Assembly (NCBI GenBank): GCA_954871525.1
Contig: OX940864.1
Location: 15,184,001 to 15,248,000 of the forward strand
From: Parietaria judaica
Lineage: Eukaryota; Streptophyta; Magnoliopsida; Rosales; Urticaceae
DNA: 64,000 nt
Direction: 5' to 3'
Shown in pieces: positions 47,709 through 57,587 of the stretch. A model generated the notes under the pieces. That model was not told where the DNA came from, did not search any database, and saw only the letters and a program-made list of their open reading frames with translations. The position numbers and the translations under genes were made by a program. Numbering within the stretch: the first letter of the stretch is position 1; every line of letters begins with the position of its first letter.

Positions 47709-47996
47709 ACGCCAAATGGGTTGTTGTAGGGTTCCAATTTAGAACCTAATTGTTGTTCCAAAACCATATAATATCAAATTCATGAACAAACAAAGTGTAC
47801 ATAGACACAATATTTATGTGACACATCAATACATATTTGATTAATATGATTTGAATATTCACAGGTTCGGTCCATTTCCAAGCAGCAACTGGACTCCTTA
47901 AGATCACCATTGCATTCGGAGTATAAGAACAACTCCAGGCCGGTGCAGCCCCTAAACGGACGCAAGATCGAGATGTACGACGAACTCGAGCATTAA
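42445..47996 (+). CDS. Alpha-type carbonic anhydrase, secreted, 282 aa, 6 exons
   Basis: The exons are 42445-42550, 42667-42884, 43656-43762, 45595-45697, 46953-47135 and 47865-47996. All introns are GT-AG and the frame is intact to TAA. The enzyme family hydrates CO2 to bicarbonate with a zinc cofactor. The N-terminus has a signal peptide; translation may start at 42445 or, giving a cleaner signal sequence ([17 protein letters not shown]), at the second ATG 42475. Using the longer form, zinc ligands are His131 and His133 ([10 protein letters not shown]) and His150 (ELHLVH). The catalytic Thr/Glu relay is represented by SLTTPPC (222-228) and Glu137. Cys64 and Cys228 are placed for the conserved disulphide. 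The position of the usual proton-shuttle histidine (NGH in most members) reads NGY (Tyr105), which may lower turnover. Location is likely apoplast or secretory pathway. Introns 4 and 5 contain transposons. Confidence 0.94.
46239..46693. mobile_element. 455-bp Mutator-like MITE in carbonic anhydrase intron 4
   Basis: Terminal inverted repeats of about 115 bp start GGGAAACTTGCAAAAATGAC and are nearly mirrored at the right end (GTCATTTTTGCAAGTTTCCC with one change). An 8-bp direct duplication TAATCAAA flanks it (46231-46238 and 46694-46701). The centre is a diverged tandem duplication of about 95 bp built from ACTGTCCCYAAATTACC, AAATTATTGTCC, AACTGTCCCAAGAATRTTA and CATACAACCTCCC units. No protein is encoded. 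The ends resemble plant Mutator-like MITEs (from memory of the family). Confidence 0.83.
46879..46944. repeat. (TA)n tract abutting the exon 5 splice acceptor
   Basis: More than 30 TA units end 8 bp before the acceptor of carbonic anhydrase exon 5 (TATAATTGTGCAG|ATC). The tract replaces the usual pyrimidine-rich tract. Confidence 0.9.
47247..47489 (+). mobile_element. tRNA-derived SINE in carbonic anhydrase intron 5
   Basis: This is the same family as 15654-15860. A box A-like motif (TTGGCCTAGTGG) starts at 47273 and box B-like GGTTCAAATCC is at 47318-47328. The shared body contains ACTCAAATGAGTGCCCC and a long poly(A) tail (about 47456-47474). The 15-bp flanks CTATGATTTAAGCTA and CTATGGTTTAAGTTA are a diverged target duplication (13 of 15 identical), so this insertion is older than the one at 15.7 kb. 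Orientation is sense to the host gene. Confidence 0.85.
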
Positions 47997-49145
47997 GACG
48001 ACAGCAAACCCTCACCGATCCCAGTAAAGCTTCAAATGTCGATAAATATATATATATATATATATATATATGCTATAATAAGTTTAATGGAGTCGCTTCG
48101 GTATTGTTAAGTATTGTGGGGTGTGGTTCGAGTATTTTTTTTCTTCTTCCAGTGTACTGAAAATATTTGGACATAAAATAGCTAAAAGCTATCTTTGTGA
48201 ATTTGCCAAATAACATTTACTGTGTCTGATTTTTTTTCATGTATAGATTCCGTATTTTGTTGTTCTGTATTTTTTAAATAATCTTTAATAAAAACTTTAT
48301 TAACTCAGATATCTAAGCATCGGAAGATTCGGAACCTGAATTTCGATTATACCTAATTAATACCTAAGAGGAGTTGATTTTTACCTAAAGCGGTTTACTC
48401 TTTTTCTTTCTTTTTCTTTCTTTTTTGATTTAGACCTAAGAAGAGTTGATGGTCTTATTAATTATTGTTAATCTTTGATTTATTGGGATCAGAAGATGCC
48501 ATAAATAATTGGCTTTTAGATTTTTTTTTCTTTTTTTCTTTTCAGGTGTTGTAAAAATTTCGACATAAAGTGGCTAAAGATCTAATTTATGAAGATACCG
48601 AATAAGATTTACCTTGGATAAGTGCATACTATATTAATGTTCTTCTTAAGTTTTTCCTCTCTCTCTCTCCCCGTTATTATTATTTTTTAAGCAATTTAAA
48701 GATAATTAGACTTAATTGGCATTGAATCTTGTTACCTTATTGGATGCCACGTAGTTAAAAGTTAATGGGCGTTATTTAATCTTGGCACCTAAATCTTAGC
48801 TAGTTATGCCGCTAATCCCTCAATAACTTATAATGGTCTTTTTTCTTCTTCTGTAGTTTGCTTTGTTGGGATCAGAAGATGCCAAAAATGATTGGCAAAT
48901 TGGGTGTCTCAATCAGATGACAACTATTTCCATAATACATGAGTGATGTATTATATTATATTGATGGTAATCACAATAATGGAAAATGGTTTAGTTGGAA
49001 AGAAAAATTAATGTCTTTAGGTATTGACCAAAATAAAGTAGATATGAATGCACAGAAAAAGAAGAAAAAAAAAACATGTAATGTAACACTTAAGATATTG
49101 GCCTCCCTTTTATTTGGTGCAAATTTGGCTTTTGAATCATAAAAC

Positions 49146-49192
<47 letters not shown>

Positions 49193-50059
49193 ACTCATTC
49201 TAAATCAAATAAAAAAGTGATTTTTTTTTTTACTTTTTGCTTTAAAATAACGAAAATAATCCCTTTTTTATTAGTATTTTAGTAGATTTAGCTCTTTAAC
49301 AATCAATTAACAGAAAACTTTAAGATTTTTAAAATTAATGGTATTTATGTCATTTCAACAAAATATTTTTTTCTAATATTTATATAATTGTAGATCATAA
49401 AATTATTGATTCTTTTTATATTAATTGACAATTGAAGAGACTGAATCCATACAAAAATCTTAAAAGAATGATGATTTTCGTTATTTTTTGGAGCCAGTTG
49501 GTCAACTGAATACCAAAATTATAAAGTGGCTACTTTTGTTAATTCTAGAACCGATGAGCTAAAACCGCACATCTTTTACAAAAGGCGGGCTAATAATGCC
49601 AATAACTTTTTTTTCTTTGTCGTTACTTGTGTGACTAAATGCCAATTGGGACGAAAAGGGGGAAAAATATTAATTAAAAATTGGTGAGCCGGTCCTTTTC
49701 TTTGACAAAATTAATCAACGAAATGACAATCTCGTCTATAAAAATACTGTTGGGCCACTGGTCCCATGCTTTTATGTTTTAACTTCTAAGAATAATAATA
49801 AAAGCTATATATACAAATATTATTAATATAGATTACTGACTTATGAATTTTGTTACATATGACGTAAGCTAAGCACCAAAATTTGTTTGATATGACGTAA
49901 TAGATGTTAGTTAAAAAAAAAAGCTTCTTAAATTAAAAATAAAAATATATTAAAGTTAGAAACTATAGAAATAGTGTATTAATTGATGCAATTGCAAACT
50001 CAAACCCCTGGCCCTTGACACAAAATTACAAATACAAATTAAATCAGAATACTCAAGAG
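47997..50059. other. 3' flank of the carbonic anhydrase gene and gene-free spacer
   Basis: TA tracts lie near 47677-47704 (inside intron 5), 48046-48071 and 49160-49189. Two GGGATCAGAAGATGCC segments (48485-48501 and 48868-48884) mark a diverged direct duplication of roughly 380 bp. No gene was found. Confidence 0.55.
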
Positions 50060-50543
50060 CAAGGTTCGACTTTTCCACGATTATCTTCGATAATCTTCGA
50101 TTATCCGTTTTGCCGGTAGTTATCGGCAAGACGGCCATGCCAATACTTTTTCATGATTTTTGGCGAAAATCGGCAAACATCTTGAAAAATAACAAAAATA
50201 TCGTACTTTTCAAGAAATTTTGCACTTTTCGATGATTTTATTCGAGTATTTACATATGTGAGAGTGAGACTATATTTTATTTACCTATGTTTGAGTATGA
50301 AATGATTTTATTTTTGACATATTTAATGTTTTATCAACATTATAAACTTAGTAAATATATTCTTAAAAATATTTTAGTGATTTTTCATCGATAATCCTCG
50401 ATAAGTGTCGAAAATCATCGAAAAGTATCGGTAATCGGTAAGCTACAGTATTATTAGTTTTCCGTCGATAATCCGGTAAGTTATCGATTAATCCGTCGAT
50501 AACGGCAAGCGATTTATCGGCAAGTTCGGTAAGTTGAACCTTG
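50060..50543. mobile_element. 484-bp hAT-like MITE with CGATAA repeats
   Basis: The ends CAAGGTTCGACTT and (inverse) CAAGGTTCAACTT are flanked by the perfect 8-bp duplication CTCAAGAG (50052-50059 and 50544-50551). Subterminal zones are dense in GATAATCTTCGATTATCC and CGATAATCC words. It has the same family of ends as 33717-35066. The interior has no transposase. Confidence 0.87.
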
Positions 50544-50551
50544 CTCAAGAG

Positions 50552-51200
50552 TAATACATCTTTGAGATAATTGCGGCATAAATTATCGATTTTTTTACAA
50601 TATAAATTTTGAATATAACGTGTATTCAAGTACTCAAAAACTAGTATCACCAAAAAAAAAAAAAAAAAAAAACTTTACTTAAATTGTTATTAAATTTAAA
50701 TTTTATCTCATATTTTTTTTATTAATATTTAATTCTTAATTTCAGTTATTTTCTTTATATTATATGGATCTACCTCTAATTCCTAGAGTTTCTTATGTTA
50801 CAATTCTAACAAATTTTAGGTATCAAGTATCATTCGTATGTTGTGACATGTGACTAAAATAAACAAAAATATCGCATCAACAAGCAATATGGTTTCGTCC
50901 AAATCTCGTAATCTGAAATTAAAAAAAATATATATATATACAAACTATTGACCAAAAACATGTACACGTAACGGAAAATGAAATTATAACGGAGAAAACG
51001 TACATGAAACGTTGAAAAATCTCGTGTTGCATTGGCCACCGTTAACCACAGTTAACCAAAGCGTGAGTGTTTGTTTGGGTAAACCGTTATTTCAACGCGC
51101 CACGTCATCAACGACTGTTCGTGAAAAGTACATTTCAACGCGCTCCGAACAAGCCAGCCAATCACGACCGTCACACGTAGATCGCGTCGGACGAATCAGA
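50552..51200. other. Spacer 3' of the basic-protein gene
   Basis: This should contain the 3' UTR of the minus-strand gene ending at 51201. GC content rises from about 51010 toward the gene. No other feature was seen. Confidence 0.5.
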
Positions 51201-52064
51201 TCACGCCACGTCACCAACATGCGAAATCGACCTCCGACCCGAAGCGAACCGGGTCAACTCTCCCAGCCCGGGCGCGTCGATCTCCACGCTCCTCCGCGGC
51301 TGCGACTCCGACGACGGCGCGTCGAAGTCACGCGACCAGGCGCTCCTCCTCCTCGGGTCCGTCGGTGTTGTCACATCGGTCCACTCGCCGCTGCCGTGCC
51401 GCGAGCTCGTCCGGACGGGTCTTTCCCGGCAGCCGGATCGGAAAATCGCCCGGAAGCTCGCAAAAAATCCGGTTCGTCTTCTCTCGACCGGTTCGGCCGG
51501 TTTCGGCGCGGATCTCGGCCGGTTCTTCTGCGACCGGCGCTTCCGGTCCTTCTTCGACCTCACGCGCCCCATGCACGAGACCTTCGGAGACGACGGCTCG
51601 ATCATCGGCCCGTCCGACTTCCCGGTGGAGCCGGATCGCTTCGGGAAGAGCCGCGCTGTGCTTGCGGCCTTGCAGTGCTTGCGATTCTTGGCGTCGACGA
51701 AGCAGGCCTTCTGAGACTTCGGGAGACTGAAGATGGCGGCTTTGGACTTGAGATTCTTCGAGAATCGCTGCGAGTTCGAGTTCGAGTTCGATCCGGGATT
51801 CACGCTCGGATTCAGGTTTGTCGAGTGTCCTCGCTGCGAGTCCTTCCTCTCGAAGAAGGCGTTGCGATCGAACCAGTCGAACTCGGCGTCTTTCGAGAGC
51901 CAGAAAGATTCCGGCGGAATTTCCGGCTCCTGGTCGTCGTCTTGCTTCTTTTCCTCTTTTTCCGGCGGCTTTTCCCCGTTGGCTTGGGTTTCGCAGGCGA
52001 TTTTCCGGTCAATGGAGCCTCCGGCGCAGGCAGAGACTAGGGTTTCCAAATCCACCTGAGGCAT
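51201..52064 (-). CDS. Plant-specific basic protein, 287 aa, intronless
   Basis: The protein belongs to an uncharacterised plant family; some members carry the label syringolide-induced protein 14-1-1 (from memory, not verified here). Visible blocks: an N-terminus MPQVDLETLVSACAGGS; an acidic low-complexity stretch (about 30-50); an aromatic motif ESFWLSKDAEFDWFDRNAF (about 52-70); a Ser/Asn-rich linker; and KACFVDAKNRKHC (about 119-131). These are followed by the motif SPKVSCMGRVRSKKDRKR (about 159-176), a run of basic residues, FFASFRAIFRSGC (about 200-212) and a Ser/Arg-rich tail with paired-arginine phosphosite-like motifs. The basic clusters could serve nuclear import (inference). No enzymatic domain is seen. 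The GC-rich coding sequence contrasts with its AT-rich surroundings. The ATG at 52064 is chosen because MPQVDLETLVSACAGG is the conserved start. Confidence 0.85.
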   Translation of the reverse strand: MPQVDLETLVSACAGGSIDRKIACETQANGEKPPEKEEKKQDDDQEPEIPPESFWLSKDAEFDWFDRNAFFERKDSQRGHSTNLNPSVNPGSNSNSNSQRFSKNLKSKAAIFSLPKSQKACFVDAKNRKHCKAASTARLFPKRSGSTGKSDGPMIEPSSPKVSCMGRVRSKKDRKRRSQKNRPRSAPKPAEPVERRRTGFFASFRAIFRSGCRERPVRTSSRHGSGEWTDVTTPTDPRRRSAWSRDFDAPSSESQPRRSVEIDAPGLGELTRFASGRRSISHVGDVA

Positions 52065-52156
52065 CGATGATCGATCGGATCGAAGCTTTGGTTTCAGAGA
52101 GAGAGAGAGAGAGAGAGTTGAAGGAAGGCGAAGAAGAAATCAGGGGTTTTATAAAT
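52065..52156 (-). promoter_or_regulatory. 5' UTR with CT-rich repeat and TATA-like box
   Basis: On the sense (minus) strand, a TATAAAA-like box near 52148-52154 is followed by a (CT)n run (52095-52118, read as GA on the plus strand) and then the ATG at 52064. Such CT-rich leaders are common in plant genes. Confidence 0.5.
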
Positions 52157-53155
52157 GGAGGGCTTTTCAAGCTTTCATTTGATAAAATTGGTCATAATTG
52201 CCCTTCAACTTTGCTTGCGGGTACACTTTGCTTCTCTAATTTTAGTTTTTGGCAAATATGTCTCGTATAATTTTTTTTAAATGTTTTTTTTTTTTTCCCT
52301 CTCCACTTTCTACTTCGTTTTCAGTTTAAATTTTTTTTAAATAAATAAATTGTTACTAGAAAGAAAAAAAAAATATAGCGACAAGCTATAAGTTGAGACA
52401 TATCGAAGAGATGCCAAAAAAGAAGAAGTTTTTAAAATCTTGATTTGAAGTGTCGACTGTTGCGTGGGGATTCTCGATTTGGCTCAATTAAATAGACGGA
52501 GAAATTAACAATATCACTCAGAACAGAAGTGTGAAAACGAAAGATATTATATATGTATAGTATACTGTATACTATCGTATTTAAAATATAGATTTTTCTT
52601 TTTCGGATTTTTTGTCAAAGATTACGAACAGTCATTCTAATATAATTCTTTCTATTATTATATTCGTTTTTTAAAGAGGGTTTCATTCTAATCTAATTCT
52701 AGACTATTACCTTGCTTTTAGTAGCGGCGTCTTCTATCTAACTTACCATTATTTATTTATTTACTTAATGATTAATTAATATTGCTTTCAAGCTCGAATC
52801 GGCTCGGCTTGGTATGCCTCTTTTATCTTAATAATTATTAGTCATTCTAAATTAACTCAACAAATTGAAAAACTACCCCAAATCAACAATTTTTTTTTTA
52901 ATTTACTTTTGTCAAAATAAAACAACACTTCGGAAAATCACATAAACACACCTGAATCTGAAGAAAAAAAAATTATCATCACATAGACAAACTTATATTC
53001 AACCGTATACGATCATAAGATTAATTATCAAATTCATAATGTTAAAGAACAAGGATCTAAACTATCATGAACAACTTTGATTCAAACCTATACATTTCAA
53101 ACAATCTCTACAAATAATGAATAATACTATGAAAAATTGAAAGGATTCTTCAATA

Positions 53156-53200
<45 letters not shown>

Positions 53201-53571
53201 CGCTATTAGTACTTATGTTGTTAAATTGCACTAAAAAAATTCATCGAAAAGTGACTAAGTTTTCCATCGATTATCGATAAATTGCACTAAAAAAATTTCA
53301 TCTAAAAAAATTTCATAAAAAAGGGACTAAGTTTTTCATCAATTATCCATGGAAGACCATAAAATGATAAGGATTACCAGACATAACTTATCAGTTAGGC
53401 CTAAAAACTTGATAATCGATCGATTATCCATCGATAATCTCGATAACCCATTCACTGATTCTAATTATAATTTTATTTACCTAACCAAGTAATTATTAAT
53501 TATTTGGTTGGTTTTGGTTTCACCTATAAGTTAATGGATTTCTTAAAATTAAACTATAAAAATGATAATGC
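52157..53571. other. Gene-free spacer with trinucleotide repeat and hAT relic
   Basis: A (TAA)n tract spans about 53156-53200. At 53262-53452 there are CATCGATTATCGATAA and GATCGATTATCCATCGATAA words like those of the CGATAA hAT family, without intact ends. No gene was found. Confidence 0.55.
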
Positions 53572-54149
53572 TGGCAAAAGTACCATGAAGTACTTCAAAG
53601 TTTACAGTATATTAATTTTTTAGATGTAAAAGCACTAAATTGTTACAAGTTATTTATACCGCTAGACGTTAGTACTAAACCATTAACTTCTACAAATACC
53701 AATATTTATCATGGCATAAGCTCTTAAGTTATTATTGATGACATAAATACTTAAGTTATTATCATTTATTAGCGACATAACTACTTAAATTATTATCTTA
53801 TACATAAAATATATAGAATTGGCGGATAAGTTCTTAAGTTATTATTGATGACATAAATTTATCATTTATGCTATTTTGTAATTTTATCCACCATTCCACA
53901 TAATTTACGTATACGATAATAACTTAAATACTTACATTGATGATAAATGATAATAATTTAAGTACTTATGTCGTTACGAATAATTTATGTAATTGTGCCG
54001 CGATAAATATTGATATTTTGTAAAAGATAACAGTTTGGTATACTAACCGCATAAACAACTTTGAAAAATTTAGTACTTTTACTTCTAAAAAATAAGATTT
54101 AGAATATGCCGTGAATTTTAAAGTATTTAGTTGGACACGTGATTTTCCC
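53572..54149. mobile_element. Putative MITE with ~100-bp inverted repeats
   Basis: The left arm near 53580-53665 (GAAGTACTTCAAAGTTTACA, TTAGATGTAAAAGCACTAAA) is mirrored at 54045-54135, which in reverse complement reads AAATACTTTAAAATTCACGG and TTAGAAGTAAAAGTACTAAA. The interior has several direct and inverse copies of a CTTAAGTTATTATTGATGAC-like unit. Ends and target duplication are not resolved. Confidence 0.55.
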
Positions 54150-54566
54150 AACTATGAATGGTTGGACGCGTGGATATTTCTTTTTATATATATTTCATAG
54201 AGCTGCACACTTTAAATCGCCACCCGCGACGCGACGCGTCGCGACGCGTGACGTGGAATCGCGATGCATCGCGATTTTGCGGCAAAAGTCGCGATTCGTC
54301 GCGATTCTGGGCATGCGTCGCGACGCGTGAGGTGGCGATCCGAACTTTCGATTCGACGGCCAGGATCGTGCCACGTCATCGATCCGTGTGATGTGTTTGT
54401 TTGTGGCAATAATAACACGTTTTTCACCCGAAATTTATTACCCAACCACAATTTTTACCTACTTTATTCGAATTCAACCCTAAAATTTCAAATTTTTATT
54501 TTTTTTACCCACTATTATTCACCCACCACAATAATTATTCACCCACCCCACCCTCTCCTCAAACCC

Positions 54567-54574
54567 TATAAATA
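54567..54574 (+). promoter_or_regulatory. TATA box of the hAT element's gene
   Basis: TATAAATA in the ACCCTATAAATACCACC context lies 156 bp before the ATG, followed by a pyrimidine-rich, repeat-containing leader. Confidence 0.6.
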
Positions 54575-54729
54575 CCACCTCTTCCTCCCTCATTTCCTCA
54601 CCAACAATCTTCCATCTCTCTCTCAAATTCTCTCAAGTTCTTAAGTTCTCAAATTCTCTCAAGTTCCAAAGTTCCAAAGTTCTAAAGTTCCAAAGTTCCA
54701 ATTTTCTAAATTCCTAAAGTTCTATCATT

Positions 54730-55611
54730 ATGTCTCGAAGAAGCGGCGGTAGTTCCGGGGGTCGAAGGGCGGCCAGGAATTTGCAACCCCAATTTCTACA
54801 AGGGGGAACATCGGATACTTGTCCCGACGACTACATTCCCGTTAGGCTACCGGCAGAAATATTCCCTTCCCCTCACAATCCAGATTATCCCGACGATATA
54901 GTACGGTCTCTAAGACCTAGTCTAGTCCGGGCGGTGGCCCAGCACCACGCCAATCCCGACCGTGTGCCCCCAGAGTTGGATCCCCGTATTATGTTTACGT
55001 TCGGGCCTTTGATGTCAGCAATCGGGACAAACTTAGGGGTGGATTACACTGATTATATTAAGGTTGTTAATGAAGCTTTTTATGAACTTTACAATGAATA
55101 CGACCGGCGGTTCCCACAGTTCAACGTGGAGGCGGAGCAAAGGGCAGTTATGGAAAGCCCAACCAAGACCGGCCTAGCATTTGTCCGGAGACTGAAGCAA
55201 AGACTGGATCGCGGAGAAGCATCGGGATCCGGTACGCCACCGGCACGAGCGGAGGAAACGGACGGTGCCCCGCAAGAACTGAAGCGGTACTACGGCCTGC
55301 GGATCGACGAGGACTCCGTCGAGTTCGATGTGATTGGATGGTGGAAGAATCAACGGGAAAGATTCCCGATATTGGCGAGAATGGCGAGGGATATACTGTC
55401 CATCCCCATTTCCAGCGTTGCTTCGGAGAGCGCGTTCAGCTCGGCTCAGCATATAATCGACGACCGGAGGGCGTCAACAACTCCCACACACCTCGAGCAA
55501 GCGGTGGTGTTGAACGATTGGATGTTCCGCAACCCCACCATCGCCCAACGGTCCGAGCCAACGGAGCTAGAGCTTATGACGCAAAGGTTTAACGACTGGT
55601 TCCCCGAGTGA
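54730..55611 (+). CDS. Truncated hAT transposase (dimerisation-domain protein), 293 aa
   Basis: This intronless, uninterrupted frame starts MSRRSGGSSGG and ends at TGA 55611. Residues about 57-125 (IVRSLRPSLVRAV ... PELDPRIMFTFGPLMSAIG ... VNEAFYELYNEY) resemble the DUF4413-like segment that lies between the catalytic core and C-terminus in plant hAT transposases. Residues about 185-268 are a typical hAT C-terminal dimerisation domain (DVIGWWKNQRERFPILARMARDIL, then SVASESAFSSAQ and LEQAVVLNDWMF). The N-terminal BED zinc finger and the RNase H-like catalytic part are missing; full-length plant hAT transposases are usually 600-800 aa. The protein could dimerise with intact transposase but should not cut DNA itself. 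Whether it acts as a repressor is inference. The clean frame and intact element ends suggest recent activity in trans. Confidence 0.85.
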   Translation: MSRRSGGSSGGRRAARNLQPQFLQGGTSDTCPDDYIPVRLPAEIFPSPHNPDYPDDIVRSLRPSLVRAVAQHHANPDRVPPELDPRIMFTFGPLMSAIGTNLGVDYTDYIKVVNEAFYELYNEYDRRFPQFNVEAEQRAVMESPTKTGLAFVRRLKQRLDRGEASGSGTPPARAEETDGAPQELKRYYGLRIDEDSVEFDVIGWWKNQRERFPILARMARDILSIPISSVASESAFSSAQHIIDDRRASTTPTHLEQAVVLNDWMFRNPTIAQRSEPTELELMTQRFNDWFPE

Positions 55612-56204
55612 CGCAATGTAAACGCCAATATGATGTGCTCTTTCCTCTCTTGGTTTTATGTCCCTAAGGAGGGTTTTACAAGAGAGGTTTTAGTGAGGCA
55701 TCTTGTAATATTTACACTGAATATTTACAACTTCTTCCACCATATTGTAATATTCACAATGAATAATACAACTTTTTTTTTTAATATCTTGTTTTATCAT
55801 ATTTACTTATTTATTTTAGAATTTTAATAATTATTAATATGGTACACATTAATACTTATTAACATATATTACAACTTAAAAATTAACTTATAAATTAAAA
55901 TTAATAATATGTTACACAATAATAACATACTAAAATATTAATTTTGAAATAAATAAAGTTTAAATAATAAGTTTACATAATTTAATACTTAAATTCGGAT
56001 AAAAACTAATAAAATTAAACATTGGAAACAAAAAAATAACTTTTGCCGCAGCCCTTTTTTTGGTCCTTCCTCGCTAAATCGCGACCACGTCGCGACGCAT
56101 CGCGACCAGCCAAGCCACGACGCATCGCGACGTCCCTGCTCGCGATTTTGGCGACTTTCGTCGCGATTGGTCGCGACGTGAGCGTGTGCAGCTCTAATAT
56201 TTCA

Positions 56205-57587
56205 AACCATTTAGTTACTGTTCGTGACTAACTAATTTGAAGCTATTATCATGATCTAAATGTTTATTAATTATTTTGCAATAGGCTCGGGATCTACCCA
56301 TCTTGGACGCGATCTATCCGTGAAGAATAATAGAAAAAGAATTTGAGGGCATTTTGGTACATCTGCAGAAACAGAATTATCATGCATAGTACCATTAATA
56401 TATACAATACTGACAAAAAAAATATATATATATATATACACAATATATCAATAATGATCTACATTCAAACACTATATAATCTACTTTTTTTCCCCTAATT
56501 TATTAGTTTAGTTTTTTTTTAATAACTTATTAACCAATATTCAAGTTTCAAGACGACTACATGAAAAGTATTACGACTGATTAAAGAATATATAAACAAT
56601 TGTAGATTACATATCACTTTAATAGTATTACACCACGTGAAATCTCGTGAGTATATTACTATTACCGATCAATTAACGCTTAATTTGACATAACATGTCT
56701 CTAAGTTAAATTGAAGAAAAAACAATTATAAACATTTGTTTAACAGAAAATCAATATAATTACATACCTTTAATAACTATACTCATGTAACCAAAATTTG
56801 TTTAATCTAATGGTAAAATCACTATAGACTTCACGAGAGGTTTTTGATTCAATCCCACCAAGACTAAAAAATTACGCATGTATATAATTGCGGTAAGTGC
56901 TTGCGGTCGATAATGCATGCATATAATTGAAAAAAAATAAAAAAATTTGGTGCATGTTTTGATATATGTTAATGTATAACATTTAATGTCCACTAAATTA
57001 GCGCCATGTTTCTTGGCCAAGACTCCATCAAACATTTTTATTCATATATAATTCTTCCAATCTATTTACATAGATGTGCATATACACAGCTTTTTAATAA
57101 TTAATTTTTTAAAAAATAAATACTGAACCACTTTATTAGGTGGAGACTAGCATGTCAATATCGTCCTTAATTATCATATAGAAGGCTTGAGCATGTATAT
57201 AATATATGATGCATTTAAGCTACATTTTGACTATCTTTATGGTTCCGAATAACGCCAGGCAATCAGGCAAACATTTTTTTTTTTTTTTATATCATGTGAT
57301 GTATCACATTACAATTAATTGTAAATTTAATGTCCGATTTTTAATTATATGTTGAATTTAGTGGAAACACTTGAAGAAATTACTTATAAGACCTCATTTA
57401 TTACGTAAAGGAGTTATTGTATTACACCTTTTACCCATTAAAAACCGATTTGATTGAGACAGGAAAAAAAAATTCAATTAAGTAACGGGTGTTTTGGAAA
57501 GAAAATAATAATAATAATAATACAACGACTCTAGAACTAGTTCTTTTGTTTCAAAAACCGAAGTACTTAACTTTAAATTTTAACATA
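56205..57587. other. Gene-free AT-rich spacer with a possible SINE relic
   Basis: At about 56805-56940, TCTAATGGTAAAATC and GGTTTTTGATTCAATCCCAC resemble degenerate box A and box B motifs of a tRNA-derived SINE, followed by an A-rich end. The match is weak. Nothing else is supported. Confidence 0.4.

Larger units (their letters stand above)
54198..56196 (+). mobile_element. hAT transposon, 1999 bp, perfect ends
   Basis: The 13-bp inverted repeats TAGAGCTGCACAC / GTGTGCAGCTCTA are perfect. The 8-bp target duplication ATATTTCA is perfect (54190-54197 and 56197-56204). Subterminal zones of about 160 bp at each end are saturated with CGCGAC, GCATCGCGA and TCGCGA words. Inside are a core promoter (TATAAATA, 54567-54574), a leader with repeated AAGTTCCAAAGTTC units (54630-54725) and one open reading frame. 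The intact ends and duplication suggest a recent insertion. It shares its terminal ten bases with the MITE at 25008-25281. Confidence 0.93.

Noticed and set aside
51012..52059. Long plus-strand frames opposite the basic-protein gene
   Set aside because: They are shadows of the GC-rich minus-strand gene with Arg/Ser-biased composition. Only the minus frame has the family motifs.
54730..55611. Host single-copy gene or domesticated transposase
   Set aside because: It lies between perfect hAT ends with an 8-bp target duplication, so it is a transposon gene. Domestication remains only a hypothesis.
56805..56940. Third SINE copy
   Set aside because: The box-like motifs are degenerate, and the flanks do not give a convincing target duplication. 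It is mentioned only as a possible relic.
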